A DNA stretch of 64,000 bases from SURF-58 sp041305085 (GCA_041305085.1 JBFYMA010000022.1:1-64000), one strand, 5' to 3'. Positions 15,824-24,631 are shown, counted from the stretch's first letter. A program made the numbers and translations. The notes: generated by a model not told the origin, from the sequence alone.

Positions 15824-16483
15824 TCACTTTTTAGGCAGTTTTTCTTTTAGTTTTCTGAGCCTGTCCAAAAGCTTGCCTGCACTGGGCACGGATTTGTTCA
15901 GTGCTTTTTCAATCTCCAAGCTGTAATCTTTCAGATAAACATTCACATTTTTCAAAGGATTTCCATAGCTGTCAAAATATACACAGGTATTTAATTGAAC
16001 AATCTCCTTTTTTTCAGGAACCTCATCAGGATAACCAACAGTTATAAGTGCATGAAGGTTTACATTGCTTGGTACCTGCAGTATGTCTTTTACTCTCCCA
16101 TCCTCAAAGCCTCCAACCCAGCATGTTCCAAGTTCGAGAGCTGTTGCTGTAAGCAAGAGGTTTTCTATGGCAGCAGCAACACTCTGTATAGAGTAAAGCT
16201 GACTCCCCCTTTTTCCGTAAAATGTTTCCTGCTTTTCGCAGAGAGAGCATACAGCTATAATAACAGGAGCTTTTGCAACCCAGTACTGCTGGAAAGAATA
16301 ATGGGAAATCTTCTGGATTTTTTCTGGCTCATTCACTATTATGAACTTCCAGTTCTGGATATGGCCTGCGCTCGGTGCAAAGCATGCAGACTCAAGAATA
16401 AGGCCAATCTTTTCAAATTCTACAGGCTTTTGCAGGTATTTCCTGCAACTCCTCCTCTTTTGGACAGCAGTAAAAACATCCAT
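15824..16483 (-). CDS. Nitroreductase-family flavoprotein
   Basis: The 219-residue protein has the family's FMN-binding R-R-S-C-R-K-Y at residues 10-16, A-P-S-A-G-H-I-Q-N-W-K near 42, and the later G-T-C-W-V-G-G near 125. Such enzymes are usually homodimers that reduce nitro compounds, quinones or flavins with NAD(P)H. The C-terminal K-L-R-K-L-K-E-K-L tail is an unusual basic extension. The start at 16483 is chosen because the family homology begins with M-D-V-F-T-A-V-Q; an upstream ATG at 16564 would add a Lys-rich, unconserved leader. An AT-rich TATA-like stretch lies at 16505-16517. Confidence 0.88.
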   Translation of the reverse strand: MDVFTAVQKRRSCRKYLQKPVEFEKIGLILESACFAPSAGHIQNWKFIIVNEPEKIQKISHYSFQQYWVAKAPVIIAVCSLCEKQETFYGKRGSQLYSIQSVAAAIENLLLTATALELGTCWVGGFEDGRVKDILQVPSNVNLHALITVGYPDEVPEKKEIVQLNTCVYFDSYGNPLKNVNVYLKDYSLEIEKALNKSVPSAGKLLDRLRKLKEKLPKK

Positions 16484-16556
16484 GAACCAGATTACGCTTG
16501 ATTTATTAATAAAAGTTTTGATTTTTTTTGTTTTTGGTTTAGGCAATTGGCACTTC

Positions 16557-17060
16557 TTAGTCATTCAGCTTTTCTAGTATAATCTCAACTGTCTGCTCAA
16601 TATTATTTTTTTCAGTGTTTATGACTATATCTTGAGGGTCGCTGAAGCCGTGCTTAGAATGCATTTCATCTATTAGCCCAGACCTGCTTTGCCCGTTTAT
16701 TCTTACAAGATCCCTTTTTTTGGCCTCTTCAATAGAACACTCCAGATAAAAAGAAACAATTCTATAATTGTTTTTTTTCAATAAATCCCCCAGACGTTTT
16801 TCTATAGTACAATAACGCATCTCTTGAAGCAAAATGTTTTTCTGCAAAGGAATAACTTGTTTGAGCATGTAAATAGTTACTTTGTTTGCTATTTCTTTGG
16901 CCTTTTCCCTGTCTGTCTTTTTAAGGCGTTTGAGCATTGTATCCTTGATATAAGCCTTGTCAACAAAGACATAATCTTTGAGTTTGTTATAAAGGTGAGA
17001 ACAGACTGTTGATTTGCCAGATGCCATCGGCCCATGTATTGATATTAATATAGGTTTCAT
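16557..17060 (-). CDS. P-loop kinase of the AAA_33/zeta-like type
   Basis: The 167-residue protein begins M-K-P-I-L-I-S-I-H-G-P-M-A-S-G-K-S-T, giving a Walker A at residues 10-17, and contains an L-E-C-S-I-E-E-A-K-K-R-D lid segment typical of small-molecule kinases. It ends like gluconate/chloramphenicol-type or zeta-like P-loop kinases; the substrate is unknown. The start at 17060 is preferred because residues encoded upstream would come from inside the RNase P RNA gene. It begins 14 bases after the rnpB 3' end with no TATA-like box between, so it may depend on readthrough from rnpB. Confidence 0.75.
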   Translation of the reverse strand: MKPILISIHGPMASGKSTVCSHLYNKLKDYVFVDKAYIKDTMLKRLKKTDREKAKEIANKVTIYMLKQVIPLQKNILLQEMRYCTIEKRLGDLLKKNNYRIVSFYLECSIEEAKKRDLVRINGQSRSGLIDEMHSKHGFSDPQDIVINTEKNNIEQTVEIILEKLND

Positions 17061-17074
17061 TTTGAAAAAAAAGT

Positions 17075-17397
17075 GCAGAGCAGCTGTAAGCCACCTTGTG
17101 TGCCTCTCCACGGTTCATGGACAGAGGCTCTTAACATTCGACTAAGCCCTCAATTGAGGTTGCACCAGCCAGTACTCGCCGTTTCATCCATTCTCTTGGA
17201 GACGTCAAAGGGTCAACTCATGCCTGTCGCCAGGCACTTCGCCATTATCATCCCATTCCAAAAGTGGTCTCGTTTCTGAGCCGTTCACCAGGATTTCTCC
17301 TGCTCTCTTCCGAGAGTGGCGCTTTCCCCCTTTCGGGATCGGTGGGTGGACTTTCCTCAGAGCTTTTTTCAGCCCCGAAAGTTAAGCACTGCCCTGC
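17075..17397 (-). ncRNA. rnpB: RNase P RNA
   Basis: Read on the minus strand, the conserved CR-I GAGGAAAGTCC lies at 17358-17348 and the CR-V-type GTGGCTTACAG at 17094-17084, the two signature ends of RNase P RNA. The termini pair as helix P1: GCAGGGCAG (17397-17389) with CTGCTCTGC (17083-17075), nine pairs including one G-U. The 323-nt length suits an archaeal RNase P RNA. A T8 run (minus strand, 17072-17065) follows as a likely terminator. The RNA is the catalytic subunit that removes tRNA 5' leaders; protein partner Rnp4 is encoded at 7333-7647. Confidence 0.95.
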
Positions 17398-17419
17398 ATA
17401 AATACGGAAAAAATGGGTG

Positions 17420-17427
17420 TTTATAAA
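17420..17427 (-). promoter_or_regulatory. rnpB TATA box
   Basis: TTTATAAA lies 23-30 bases upstream of the predicted rnpB 5' end at 17397 (minus strand), with a purine-rich AAAAACC just before it that fits a BRE. The spacing supports transcription starting exactly at helix P1. Confidence 0.6.
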
Positions 17428-17432
17428 GGTTT

Positions 17433-17705
17433 TTAAGCAAAATTCATAATAATCATCAATCCTATCAAGAGAAACAGGAAAAATATTTTGAGAATAAGAT
17501 TGGCTGTTTTTATGCCGTGCTGCTTCTGCTTTATTTGATTGATATTCTTCAGGATTGTGAAAATTATCAGTGCAAGTCCAATTATCCATAAAATAAGAGA
17601 AACAACTGTTGATGAGCTGTACACAAACAATCCTATAAACCCGACAAGAAATCCTGTCCAGAAAATCAATGCATTCCACAGCCCTGAAACATGAAACTCA
17701 TCCAT
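17433..17705 (-). CDS. Small membrane protein
   Basis: This 90-residue protein has about three hydrophobic segments: residues 10-30 (I-F-W-T-G-F-L-V-G-F), 33-52 and 70-88. They are joined by a basic loop with N-Q-I-K-Q-K-Q near 55. No signal or catalytic motif is visible. It lies just upstream of rnpB on the same strand, with the rnpB TATA box next to its stop codon, so the two are probably separate transcription units. Confidence 0.7.
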   Translation of the reverse strand: MDEFHVSGLWNALIFWTGFLVGFIGLFVYSSSTVVSLILWIIGLALIIFTILKNINQIKQKQHGIKTANLILKIFFLFLLIGLMIIMNFA

Positions 17706-17766
17706 GCATGTTTTAACTTTGTTAAGCTTATAAAGTTTTTTGGAATTATAAGAATATCCAGGCTTT

Positions 17767-18156
17767 TTAACTCAAAATCTCAACATTAACTTTCCTGTTC
17801 CTTGGCCCGTCAAACTCGCAAAAAAATATGCCCTGCCAGGTTCCCAAAACCAGCTTTCCATATTTTACAGAAATTGTTTGTGAGCTTCCCATCAGTGAAG
17901 CCTTGATGTGGCTGTGGCTGTTGCCCTCTGCATGATAATAGTCGTCTTCCACAGGAATCAGCCTGTTCAATGTTTTGAGAATGTCCTTTTTGACATCAGG
18001 ATCTGCGTTTTCGTTGATTGTTACTCCTGCCGTGGTGTGGGGCACAAAAACATGGCACAATCCATCTTTAATTCCAGAATCATCTACTGCTTTTTGAACT
18101 TTTTCAGTTATGTCAATTAATTCCTGGCCTTTGAAAGTTTCAATTTTTATTTGCAT
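17767..18156 (-). CDS. yjbQ: YjbQ/UPF0047 family protein
   Basis: The 129-residue protein is a full-length UPF0047 member. The conserved V-P-H-T-T-A-G-V-T-I-N-E segment lies near residues 38-49, followed by H-A-E-G-N-S-H-S-H-I-K near 75-85 and the terminal G-T-W-Q-G-I-F-F-C-E-F-D. The clustered histidines are the presumed metal site. Some members show weak thiamine-phosphate synthase activity, but the physiological role is not settled. It stands alone, ahead of a divergent phosphodiesterase gene. Confidence 0.92.
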   Translation of the reverse strand: MQIKIETFKGQELIDITEKVQKAVDDSGIKDGLCHVFVPHTTAGVTINENADPDVKKDILKTLNRLIPVEDDYYHAEGNSHSHIKASLMGSSQTISVKYGKLVLGTWQGIFFCEFDGPRNRKVNVEILS

Positions 18157-18246
18157 GCATTGTGGTAATGAAATATTATTTATATTGTTTGTCTAATAAT
18201 AGTTCATAACAAAAACTTTTTTAAACATAAGGTTTTCATTTCAATT

Positions 18247-19413
18247 ATGCACCTGCCAAACTATTATGAGGGATGTACTGTGAACCTTATGAGTTCTTTG
18301 GGAAAAGTTATTGGCTCAAAGCTAAAAACAGGCTACAACCCGTTAAAGGATCTAAGCATAAAATATCTGAAAAAATACAAAAATGTTGTTCTTATAGTTC
18401 TGGACGGCTTGGGTTATGAGTTCTTAATAAAGCAAAAAAGCAGCTTTTTGAAAAACCACTTGGAGAAAAAACTCTGTTCTGTTTTTCCTCCAACAACCGC
18501 GGCTGCAGCAACAGTTTTTTTGACAGGACTGCCTGCACAACAGCACGGCCTTACAGGATGGTATGTTTTTTTAAAGGAAATAGGTATTTTAACAACAATA
18601 CTTCGTTTTGTGCCAAGGATTAGTGGCTTCAAACTATCTGATGCAGGTGTAAACCCTAAAAAAATATTCCTGGGAAAGTCTCTATACTCTAAAACAAAAG
18701 TTCCCTGTCATGTTCTCTATGATGATATTGTTATCGACTCGGATTTTACAATCGCTCATTCAGGAAATGCTAAAAGAAGCTCTTATAAAGCAGAATCAGT
18801 TAATTCATTTTTTAAAAAACTAAAACAGCTAATTAAATCTAACAATAAAAAGAAATTTATTTCTGCATACTGGCCCGGATTTGACGCAGTATCTCACGGT
18901 TATGGAATAAACAGCAAAAAAACAAAGAGCCATTTTTTGGATTTGGATAAAAGGTTTTCCAAACTGGCAGACTCATTAAAAGGAACAGATACAATAATTT
19001 TAATAACAGCAGACCATGGTCTGATAGATTGCCCTAAATCAAAACAAATAGATACAAAAAATCACCCTGCGTTTGAAGAATGCCTCTCAATGCCCTTGTC
19101 CGGAGAGCCAAGGCTTGCCTATTGCTATGTGAAAGCTTCAAAAGCAAAAGATTTTGAAAAATATGTGAAAAAAAGACTTGGCCATGCGTGCTGGATTTAC
19201 AGGAGTGAAGCATTGTTAAACAATCATTTTTTTGGTTTATTTGAGCCTCATCCAAAGCTTAAAGACAGGATCGGAGATTATGTTCTTATAATGAAAGAGA
19301 ATTATGTTATTTTGGATGGTTTGCTAGGAAAAAAACCTGACTTTCCTATAGGCAACCACGGTGGAGTTTCAAAAGATGAGCTGTACGTTCCTCTTATAGT
19401 TTTGAAATGCTGA
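18247..19413 (+). CDS. Type I phosphodiesterase / nucleotide pyrophosphatase-like protein
   Basis: The 388-residue protein belongs to the alkaline-phosphatase superfamily. Metal-ligand motif L-I-V-L-D-G-L-G lies near residue 53. The nucleophile-bearing F-P-P-T-T-A-A-A-A-T-V-F segment is near 80, with P-A-Q-Q-H-G-L-T-G-W shortly after. Later ligands are W-P-G-F-D-A-V-S-H-G near 213, T-A-D-H-G near 257 and G-N-H-G-G-V-S near 373. It would hydrolyse phosphodiester or pyrophosphate bonds. No signal peptide is seen, so it may be cytoplasmic. A TTTTTTAAACAT box about 25-30 bases before the ATG suggests a leaderless mRNA. Confidence 0.87.
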   Translation: MHLPNYYEGCTVNLMSSLGKVIGSKLKTGYNPLKDLSIKYLKKYKNVVLIVLDGLGYEFLIKQKSSFLKNHLEKKLCSVFPPTTAAAATVFLTGLPAQQHGLTGWYVFLKEIGILTTILRFVPRISGFKLSDAGVNPKKIFLGKSLYSKTKVPCHVLYDDIVIDSDFTIAHSGNAKRSSYKAESVNSFFKKLKQLIKSNNKKKFISAYWPGFDAVSHGYGINSKKTKSHFLDLDKRFSKLADSLKGTDTIILITADHGLIDCPKSKQIDTKNHPAFEECLSMPLSGEPRLAYCYVKASKAKDFEKYVKKRLGHACWIYRSEALLNNHFFGLFEPHPKLKDRIGDYVLIMKENYVILDGLLGKKPDFPIGNHGGVSKDELYVPLIVLKC

Positions 19414-19488
19414 ATTTTTCTTCTTCATAGCTTCAACCCAGCCTAAACCCTTAAATAACTATTTAAACAAACATTAATTATTCACACT

Positions 19489-20097
19489 ATGTCAAACGAA
19501 GAATCATTCATGCTGGTTTCGCTTGAAGAAAATAAAGCCAAGAAGCTTGCCCAGGTTATAAGCAATGATACGAGCAGGAAAATTCTTGACCTGCTGGCAA
19601 AAAAGGACTCAACAGAGACAGAGATAAGCAAAGAATTAGGCATTCCTATCTCTACAGTCCACTACAACCTAAAGGCTTTGATAGACTCCAATCTTGTGAT
19701 AGTGGAGGAATACCATTACAGTGCCAAGGGCAAAGAGGTCAACCACTACAAACTGGCAAACAAGCTTATAATTATAAGTCCAAAGGAAAACACAGGGTTG
19801 AGAGAGGTCCTTAAAAAATTTCTTCCAATAACAATAATAACAGCGGCCGCAACTGCAATAATTTACTTTATCCAAAGAATCCTTTCAGGGCAGGATTTTG
19901 CTTCAAGGATTCAGGCTCCAATGATGTCAAAGGCTGCAGACGATGCAATGCTCATGACTGAAAGCACTATGGCAGAAACAGTCACCCATGCAACTGCAAC
20001 AAGCCAGTTTCCTTTTGCGCTGTGGTTTTTATTCGGAGCACTTTTTGTGATAATTCTTTACCTGATTTTTGAGATTATTGCAAAAAAGAGGAAATAA
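19489..20097 (+). CDS. Membrane-tethered winged-helix regulator (ArsR-like)
   Basis: Residues 15-95 form a winged helix: S-R-K-I-L-D-L-L-A near 29, then E-I-S-K-E-L-G-I-P-I-S-T-V-H-Y-N-L as the helix-turn-helix near 44-60. Two hydrophobic segments follow (about 110-127 and 173-195) around a small Met/Ala/Thr-rich loop presumably outside the cell. The layout suggests a one-component regulator that senses a membrane or exterior signal. It sits 87 bases upstream of an ABC transporter operon on the same strand and is the likely local regulator of that exporter. Confidence 0.8.
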   Translation: MSNEESFMLVSLEENKAKKLAQVISNDTSRKILDLLAKKDSTETEISKELGIPISTVHYNLKALIDSNLVIVEEYHYSAKGKEVNHYKLANKLIIISPKENTGLREVLKKFLPITIITAAATAIIYFIQRILSGQDFASRIQAPMMSKAADDAMLMTESTMAETVTHATATSQFPFALWFLFGALFVIILYLIFEIIAKKRK

Positions 20098-20184
20098 TGC
20101 ATATTGTAACCCTTTTGAAGTAGTTCTTTTATCTTCTATAAAAATCAATATCTTTAAAAACTAATCCAGCCTAGCTTGTTTTGT

Positions 20185-21189
20185 ATGGTTCACACTGTTT
20201 TCAAGATTGCAAACCTCACAAAAGTTTTTGGAAGGCATGTTGTCCTTAATGATATAAGCCTGGAAATTAATGCTGGAGAGATTTTTGGCATAATCGGAGC
20301 CAGTGGCTCTGGAAAAACAACATTTTTGAATACAATAATAGGGTTTTTAAGGCCTGAGATAGGTGATGTATTGTTCAGGGAGGAGCACCTTTTGGAGTTT
20401 AAGGAAGAGGATGCGTTTGTTTCTGTTTACAGAAAGCCAGCAGACCTTAAAAGGATCATAGGGTTTGCCAGCCAAAGCCCGTCTTATTATGAAGAGCTTA
20501 CAGTAAGAGAAAACCTTGAGTACTTTGGGTCATTGCACAACCTCTCAAACGATGCCCTGACAACCAACATGAAGACTCTTCTTTCACTTATGGAGATAGA
20601 GGAATACAAGGACATGCTGGCAAAGAACCTTTCAGGGGGAATGGGCAGGAGGCTGGATATTGCTTGTGCACTTATCCATGACCCAAAAGTCCTTATTCTG
20701 GACGAGCCAACGTCAGACCTTGACCCTGTGCTCAGGAACCATATATGGAAGCTTATCCAAAAGATAAACAAAAAAGGGACATCTGTAATTCTTTCAAGCC
20801 ACCACTTGAGGGAAATAGAGCTTTTGTGCAACAGGGTGGCCATACTTCAGAATGGAAAAATAATTGATGTAGGCACAACAGACGAGATCAAGTCCAAGTT
20901 CTCCAAAAATGAGGAAATACATATTGAAAGCTTTCCAGGAAACTATGAAGAGCTTTCAAAAATTTCTGATCCGAACATTGCAAATGTTGAGAACAAGAAA
21001 AATGAGTTGGTTATATATACGCAAAAGCCAGCCAAAGTTCTCAAACTGGTTCTTAACAGGATGGACAATCTGAAAGAAAAGATAATAGAGATAAAGGTCA
21101 ACAAGCCAAGCCTGGATGACGTGTTTTTCTCGCTCACAGCAAAAAAAGAAGCCCATGAAGAGGAAAAACGAGGCAGCAGCAAAAAATGA
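20185..21189 (+). CDS. ABC transporter ATP-binding protein
   Basis: The 334-residue ATPase has Walker A G-A-S-G-S-G-K-T near residue 35, signature L-S-G-G-M-G-R-R near 150, Walker B V-L-I-L-D-E-P-T-S-D and the switch histidine in L-S-S-H-H-L-R-E. A C-terminal extension of about 100 residues is typical of ABC-2 drug, lipid or polysaccharide exporters. A small insertion after Walker A (F-K-E-E-D-A-F-V near 74) is unusual. The start at 20185 fits a TTTAAAAA box about 30 bases upstream. Its TGA overlaps the permease ATG by 4 bases, so the two subunits are translationally coupled. Confidence 0.93.
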   Translation: MVHTVFKIANLTKVFGRHVVLNDISLEINAGEIFGIIGASGSGKTTFLNTIIGFLRPEIGDVLFREEHLLEFKEEDAFVSVYRKPADLKRIIGFASQSPSYYEELTVRENLEYFGSLHNLSNDALTTNMKTLLSLMEIEEYKDMLAKNLSGGMGRRLDIACALIHDPKVLILDEPTSDLDPVLRNHIWKLIQKINKKGTSVILSSHHLREIELLCNRVAILQNGKIIDVGTTDEIKSKFSKNEEIHIESFPGNYEELSKISDPNIANVENKKNELVIYTQKPAKVLKLVLNRMDNLKEKIIEIKVNKPSLDDVFFSLTAKKEAHEEEKRGSSKK

Positions 21190-23171
21190 AAATTTTCAGG
21201 ATAATAAAAAAGAACTTTAAGCTTTTGCTGAGATCAAAGATTACTGCAATAGTAGTTGTGATAGCGCCTCTTTTGATAATACTTCTGGCAGGAGTTGCAT
21301 TTAACAATAAGGACTCCGAGTCAGACCTTATAGTGGGAATATATCTTCAGAAGAATACAACTCTTTCTGCTTCTTTTATGGCCCAGCTGGAGAACAGCTC
21401 TTTTGAAATAACCCATTTTTCTTCTGAGCAGGAATGCAAAGACGCAATAAAGCAGTCCAATATTCAGGCCTGCATGGTTTTTCCAGAGGACTTTGAGATA
21501 ATGCAGGATAGGCAGGCAGAGCTTTTTGTGTATGCAGACTATTCCAGGACAAATTTTGTTTTTTATCTTGTTGAATCCATATCAAAATCATTAAATACAA
21601 AAACATCAGAGCTTAGTGTAGGGCTTACAACCCAGATACTCGACGCTCTGGATAATGCAAAGCAAAAGAACTCAGAGGCTAGCCTCAAGCTGGTACAGAT
21701 GAAGAGCTCTTTGGAAGAGCTTGAAAACTCCGCAGATACTCTCAAATCAAAACTTGACGCTATAAATGCAGAGAAGGAAAATGTGGGAATAACAGACATA
21801 AGCAGTTCTTTAGTAAACCTAAAAAGCGACATTGATGATCTGAAGCAAGATGGTGTAGATGCAGTGGGAATAGCCATAGAGGCAGGCGAAGCTGCACTTG
21901 ATGAATACCCTGATATTTCAGACTGGGGAAACAATAACGAAACTTACAACATACTGATAGATGCCAGAGACCTTAATGACTCATTGATTGTAAAAACCCA
22001 TAATGAGTCAATAAAAGAGATAAATGAAATGCTTGCAACAATTGACGCAGCATCGGAAGCAGTCAAAAAAATTGAGGATAAGCTTGCAAAAGTGAAGGAC
22101 TTCAAAACTTCAGGCTCTACAGATCTTTCATCGATAAAAACAAAGCTCACTTCCCTGAAGTCAGATGCAGAAGCCATAAAGTCGAGCCTTGAAGGAGTCA
22201 ACCAGCAGATTTCCAGCCTGTCAATAACTTCTGCAGAGCGAATTGTCAACCCTATAAAAACAAACCTTCAGCCTGTTGTCACAGAGACCAACAACATAAA
22301 CTATATGTTCCCGTATCTTATAATGCTCATAACTATGTTTGTATGCATTCTTTTATCAAGCACAACAATAATCATGGAGAAAAAATCCAAGGCTTACTTC
22401 AGGAACTTCACAACGCCAACTTCAGACCTAGTTTTTATCATCTCCACATACCTTACAAATATCATAATAGTTGTCTTGCAGCTTTTTGTGCTTTTTGTGC
22501 TTGCAAAATTTGCACTGGGCATACCAATAATAAACAATCTGCACTTTTCAATACTTGCATTGTTTATAGGCATTACTCTTTTCACAGCAATAGGTATGGG
22601 GATTGGCTACTGGTTCTCAAGCCAGGAGGCTGCAATAATGCTCTCAATGTCAGTTGCAAGCATATTCATCCTGGTGTCCAACCTCATACTGCCCTTGGAA
22701 GTGATGCCTGCAACAATACAGGCAATTGCAGGATACAACCCATATGTGATGCTCTCAGAGCTTTTGAGGCAGCTCATAATCTTCAACATAATACCAAACA
22801 CAATAGCATTTACTATGGTGATACTGGCCAGTGCAGCCATACTTATATTCCTTATTATTATTCTTATACAAAAAGTCTCTAAGCTTGCGTACTTCAAAAA
22901 GCTCCCCCACACAAAAAAGCAGAAGCTGGACAAAAGGAAAGAGGTCAGGCACAAAAATGCTTTCAAGCTCTATGAACGGACCATTGAAAACCAGATAGAC
23001 CTTCTTAATGAGCTGAAAAAAATGGATGATGAAACCTTTGCCACCTATGTGAGCAAGGACAAGAATGATTTCTATAACTGGGCAAAGTATGTGCTCAAGG
23101 ACAAGAAGCTTGCAAACAAGCTGAAAGTAAGGACAAGGCAGGAAATGATTGGCGCAATAGAGCAGCAATAA
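21186..23171 (+). CDS. ABC-2 permease with large exterior coiled coil and DUF5752-like tail
   Basis: The 661-residue permease has one N-terminal membrane segment (about 18-38), then a 330-residue exterior region rich in coiled coil (about 160-355), then five or six membrane segments (about 378-575) with the E-V-M-P loop usual in ABC-2 permeases. The C-terminal cytoplasmic tail (613-661, M-D-D-E-T-F ... K-N-D-F-Y-N-W) matches the N-terminal domain of the acetate kinase at 25310-26728 and looks like DUF5752. The exterior coiled coil recalls YhgE/Pip-type exporters of surface material. The cargo is unknown. Confidence 0.88.
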   Translation: MKIFRIIKKNFKLLLRSKITAIVVVIAPLLIILLAGVAFNNKDSESDLIVGIYLQKNTTLSASFMAQLENSSFEITHFSSEQECKDAIKQSNIQACMVFPEDFEIMQDRQAELFVYADYSRTNFVFYLVESISKSLNTKTSELSVGLTTQILDALDNAKQKNSEASLKLVQMKSSLEELENSADTLKSKLDAINAEKENVGITDISSSLVNLKSDIDDLKQDGVDAVGIAIEAGEAALDEYPDISDWGNNNETYNILIDARDLNDSLIVKTHNESIKEINEMLATIDAASEAVKKIEDKLAKVKDFKTSGSTDLSSIKTKLTSLKSDAEAIKSSLEGVNQQISSLSITSAERIVNPIKTNLQPVVTETNNINYMFPYLIMLITMFVCILLSSTTIIMEKKSKAYFRNFTTPTSDLVFIISTYLTNIIIVVLQLFVLFVLAKFALGIPIINNLHFSILALFIGITLFTAIGMGIGYWFSSQEAAIMLSMSVASIFILVSNLILPLEVMPATIQAIAGYNPYVMLSELLRQLIIFNIIPNTIAFTMVILASAAILIFLIIILIQKVSKLAYFKKLPHTKKQKLDKRKEVRHKNAFKLYERTIENQIDLLNELKKMDDETFATYVSKDKNDFYNWAKYVLKDKKLANKLKVRTRQEMIGAIEQQ

Positions 23172-23234
23172 ATGAAAGAAGCATAGGTCTGCTCCGTAAA
23201 CAATAAAAACCCCTCCTGATTACTATAGCTAATA

Positions 23235-23426
23235 ATGGACAAAGGGTTTCAGTTTATGCGGTTTGGTGTCATGAGCATTTTGGGTGCTGCAGGAATGTAC
23301 TTTTTCAGGGATTCAGCTATGTTTAACATTGCAGCCCTGCTCTTTATAGTTGCTACGTTTATCTTTGCCGCAGTGCTGATAATTCCTGACAAATATGGAA
23401 ACAGGCACATTGCCAGGAGGATATGA
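23235..23426 (+). CDS. Small two-helix membrane protein
   Basis: This 63-residue protein has two hydrophobic stretches (about 10-25 and 29-50) followed by a basic end (I-P-D-K-Y-G-N-R-H). Its stop overlaps the start of the AK6-like gene by 4 bases (ATGATG context), so the two genes are translated together. The function is unknown; it may be a membrane partner or simply an operon neighbour. Confidence 0.65.
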   Translation: MDKGFQFMRFGVMSILGAAGMYFFRDSAMFNIAALLFIVATFIFAAVLIIPDKYGNRHIARRI

Positions 23427-23992
23427 TGGGTTGGTTTGTTGCGGCTGTTTCAGGGACTCCAGGAACAGGAAAGACTGCTCTTTCAAAGCTTCTCGCAAAA
23501 AAATTTAATCTTTGTTATTTTGATGTCAACAATTTCATAAAAAAAAATGGGTTGGCAGAAAAATTTGACAAAGAGATGCGCTGCTGGGTTGTTAATGAGG
23601 TAATTCTGGCCAAGAAACTTTCTCAGGAGATTGTGCGCATTGAAAAGCTCCAGCCTGCAATACTGATGGATAAGAAAGACTTTTTTGCAAGAATAAATAA
23701 ATTTCTCAACACAAAAAAAAATCCAGGAACAATTAAAGGCAGAAAAAATGTTTCAAAAAAGCAAATATTTGCAGGATTAGTTATTGATTCACATCTAAGC
23801 CACTATTTGCCAAGAAAAATTGTGGATTTATGCATAATAACCAAGACTAGCCTGAAAACACTTCAAAAAAGGCTCAAAAAAAGGAGATATTCTAAAAAAA
23901 AAATAAGAAAAAATCTCGAAGCAGAGGCGTTTGACACCTGCTATGAAGAGGCGCTCCACAAAAATCACAAAATAATTGTTTACAATAATTAA
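23423..23992 (+). CDS. Adenylate kinase AK6/Fap7-like
   Basis: The 189-residue protein opens with V-S-G-T-P-G-T-G-K-T-A (Walker A about residues 10-18) and has the AK6 ending C-I-I-T-K-T-S-L-K-T-L and E-A-E-A-F-D-T-C-Y-E-E-A. Fap7/AK6 is an ATPase and adenylate kinase needed for late small-subunit rRNA maturation. An insertion of about 35 Lys-rich residues (near 75-110) precedes the V-I-D-S-H-L-S-H-Y segment and lengthens the lid region. Translation may start at the first or second of two adjacent ATG codons. nth begins one base after its stop. Confidence 0.85.
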   Translation: MMGWFVAAVSGTPGTGKTALSKLLAKKFNLCYFDVNNFIKKNGLAEKFDKEMRCWVVNEVILAKKLSQEIVRIEKLQPAILMDKKDFFARINKFLNTKKNPGTIKGRKNVSKKQIFAGLVIDSHLSHYLPRKIVDLCIITKTSLKTLQKRLKKRRYSKKKIRKNLEAEAFDTCYEEALHKNHKIIVYNN

Positions 23993-23993
23993 G

Positions 23994-24626
23994 ATGGATA
24001 AAACAAAAGCCAAAAGAATTGTGGAGATTCTTTACAAAGAATATCCTGAAGCAAAAACCTCTTTGAATTACAGGCATCCAATGGACCTGCTTGTTGCAAC
24101 AATACTTTCTGCCCAGTGCACAGATGCAAGGGTTAATATTGTAACAAAGGAATTGTTCAAAAAATACAAGACACCTAAGGAATATGCTAATGCAAATCTA
24201 AAAACCTTTGAACAGGAAATAAAGAGTACTGGTTTTTACAGGAACAAGGCCAAAAACATTATTCTTGCTGCAAAGATAATCCAGCAAAAGCACAAAGGAA
24301 TAATTCCTCTTTCAATGGATGAGCTTATTGCATTGCCTGGCATTGGCAGAAAGACTGCCAACGTCATAATAAGCAATGTGACTGGCAAGCACGAAGGAAT
24401 AGTTGTTGATACACACGTAAAAAGGCTGTCTTACAGAATTGGATTTACTGAAAACAAGCAGCCTGAAAAAATAGAAAAAGATCTTGTAAATCTTTTTGAA
24501 AAAAAAGACTGGGGATTCCTGAGCCATGCGCTTATATTCCACGGCAGGAAAATATGCACAGCCCGAAAAACCCACTGTGAAAAATGCATACTTAATAAGC
24601 AGTGCAGGAGCGCTTTTAAGGTTTAG
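23994..24626 (+). CDS. nth: Endonuclease III (DNA glycosylase/AP lyase)
   Basis: The 210-residue enzyme removes oxidised pyrimidines and nicks AP sites. The helix-hairpin-helix P-G-I-G-R-K-T-A-N-V is at 115-124 with catalytic Lys120. V-V-D-T-H-V-K-R holds the catalytic Asp139. The 4Fe-4S cluster cysteines are spaced C-x6-C-x2-C-x5-C at the C terminus, as in E. coli Nth. The start at 23994 is one base after the AK6 stop; an upstream ATG at 23976 would overlap AK6. The downstream gap to the next, convergent gene is filled by a repeat element. Confidence 0.95.
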   Translation: MDKTKAKRIVEILYKEYPEAKTSLNYRHPMDLLVATILSAQCTDARVNIVTKELFKKYKTPKEYANANLKTFEQEIKSTGFYRNKAKNIILAAKIIQQKHKGIIPLSMDELIALPGIGRKTANVIISNVTGKHEGIVVDTHVKRLSYRIGFTENKQPEKIEKDLVNLFEKKDWGFLSHALIFHGRKICTARKTHCEKCILNKQCRSAFKV

Positions 24627-24631
24627 AAAAT

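Noticed and set aside
17248..17679. 143-codon frame overlapping the RNase P RNA gene
   Set aside because: It lies across the RNA signature and P1 helix, which is far stronger evidence.
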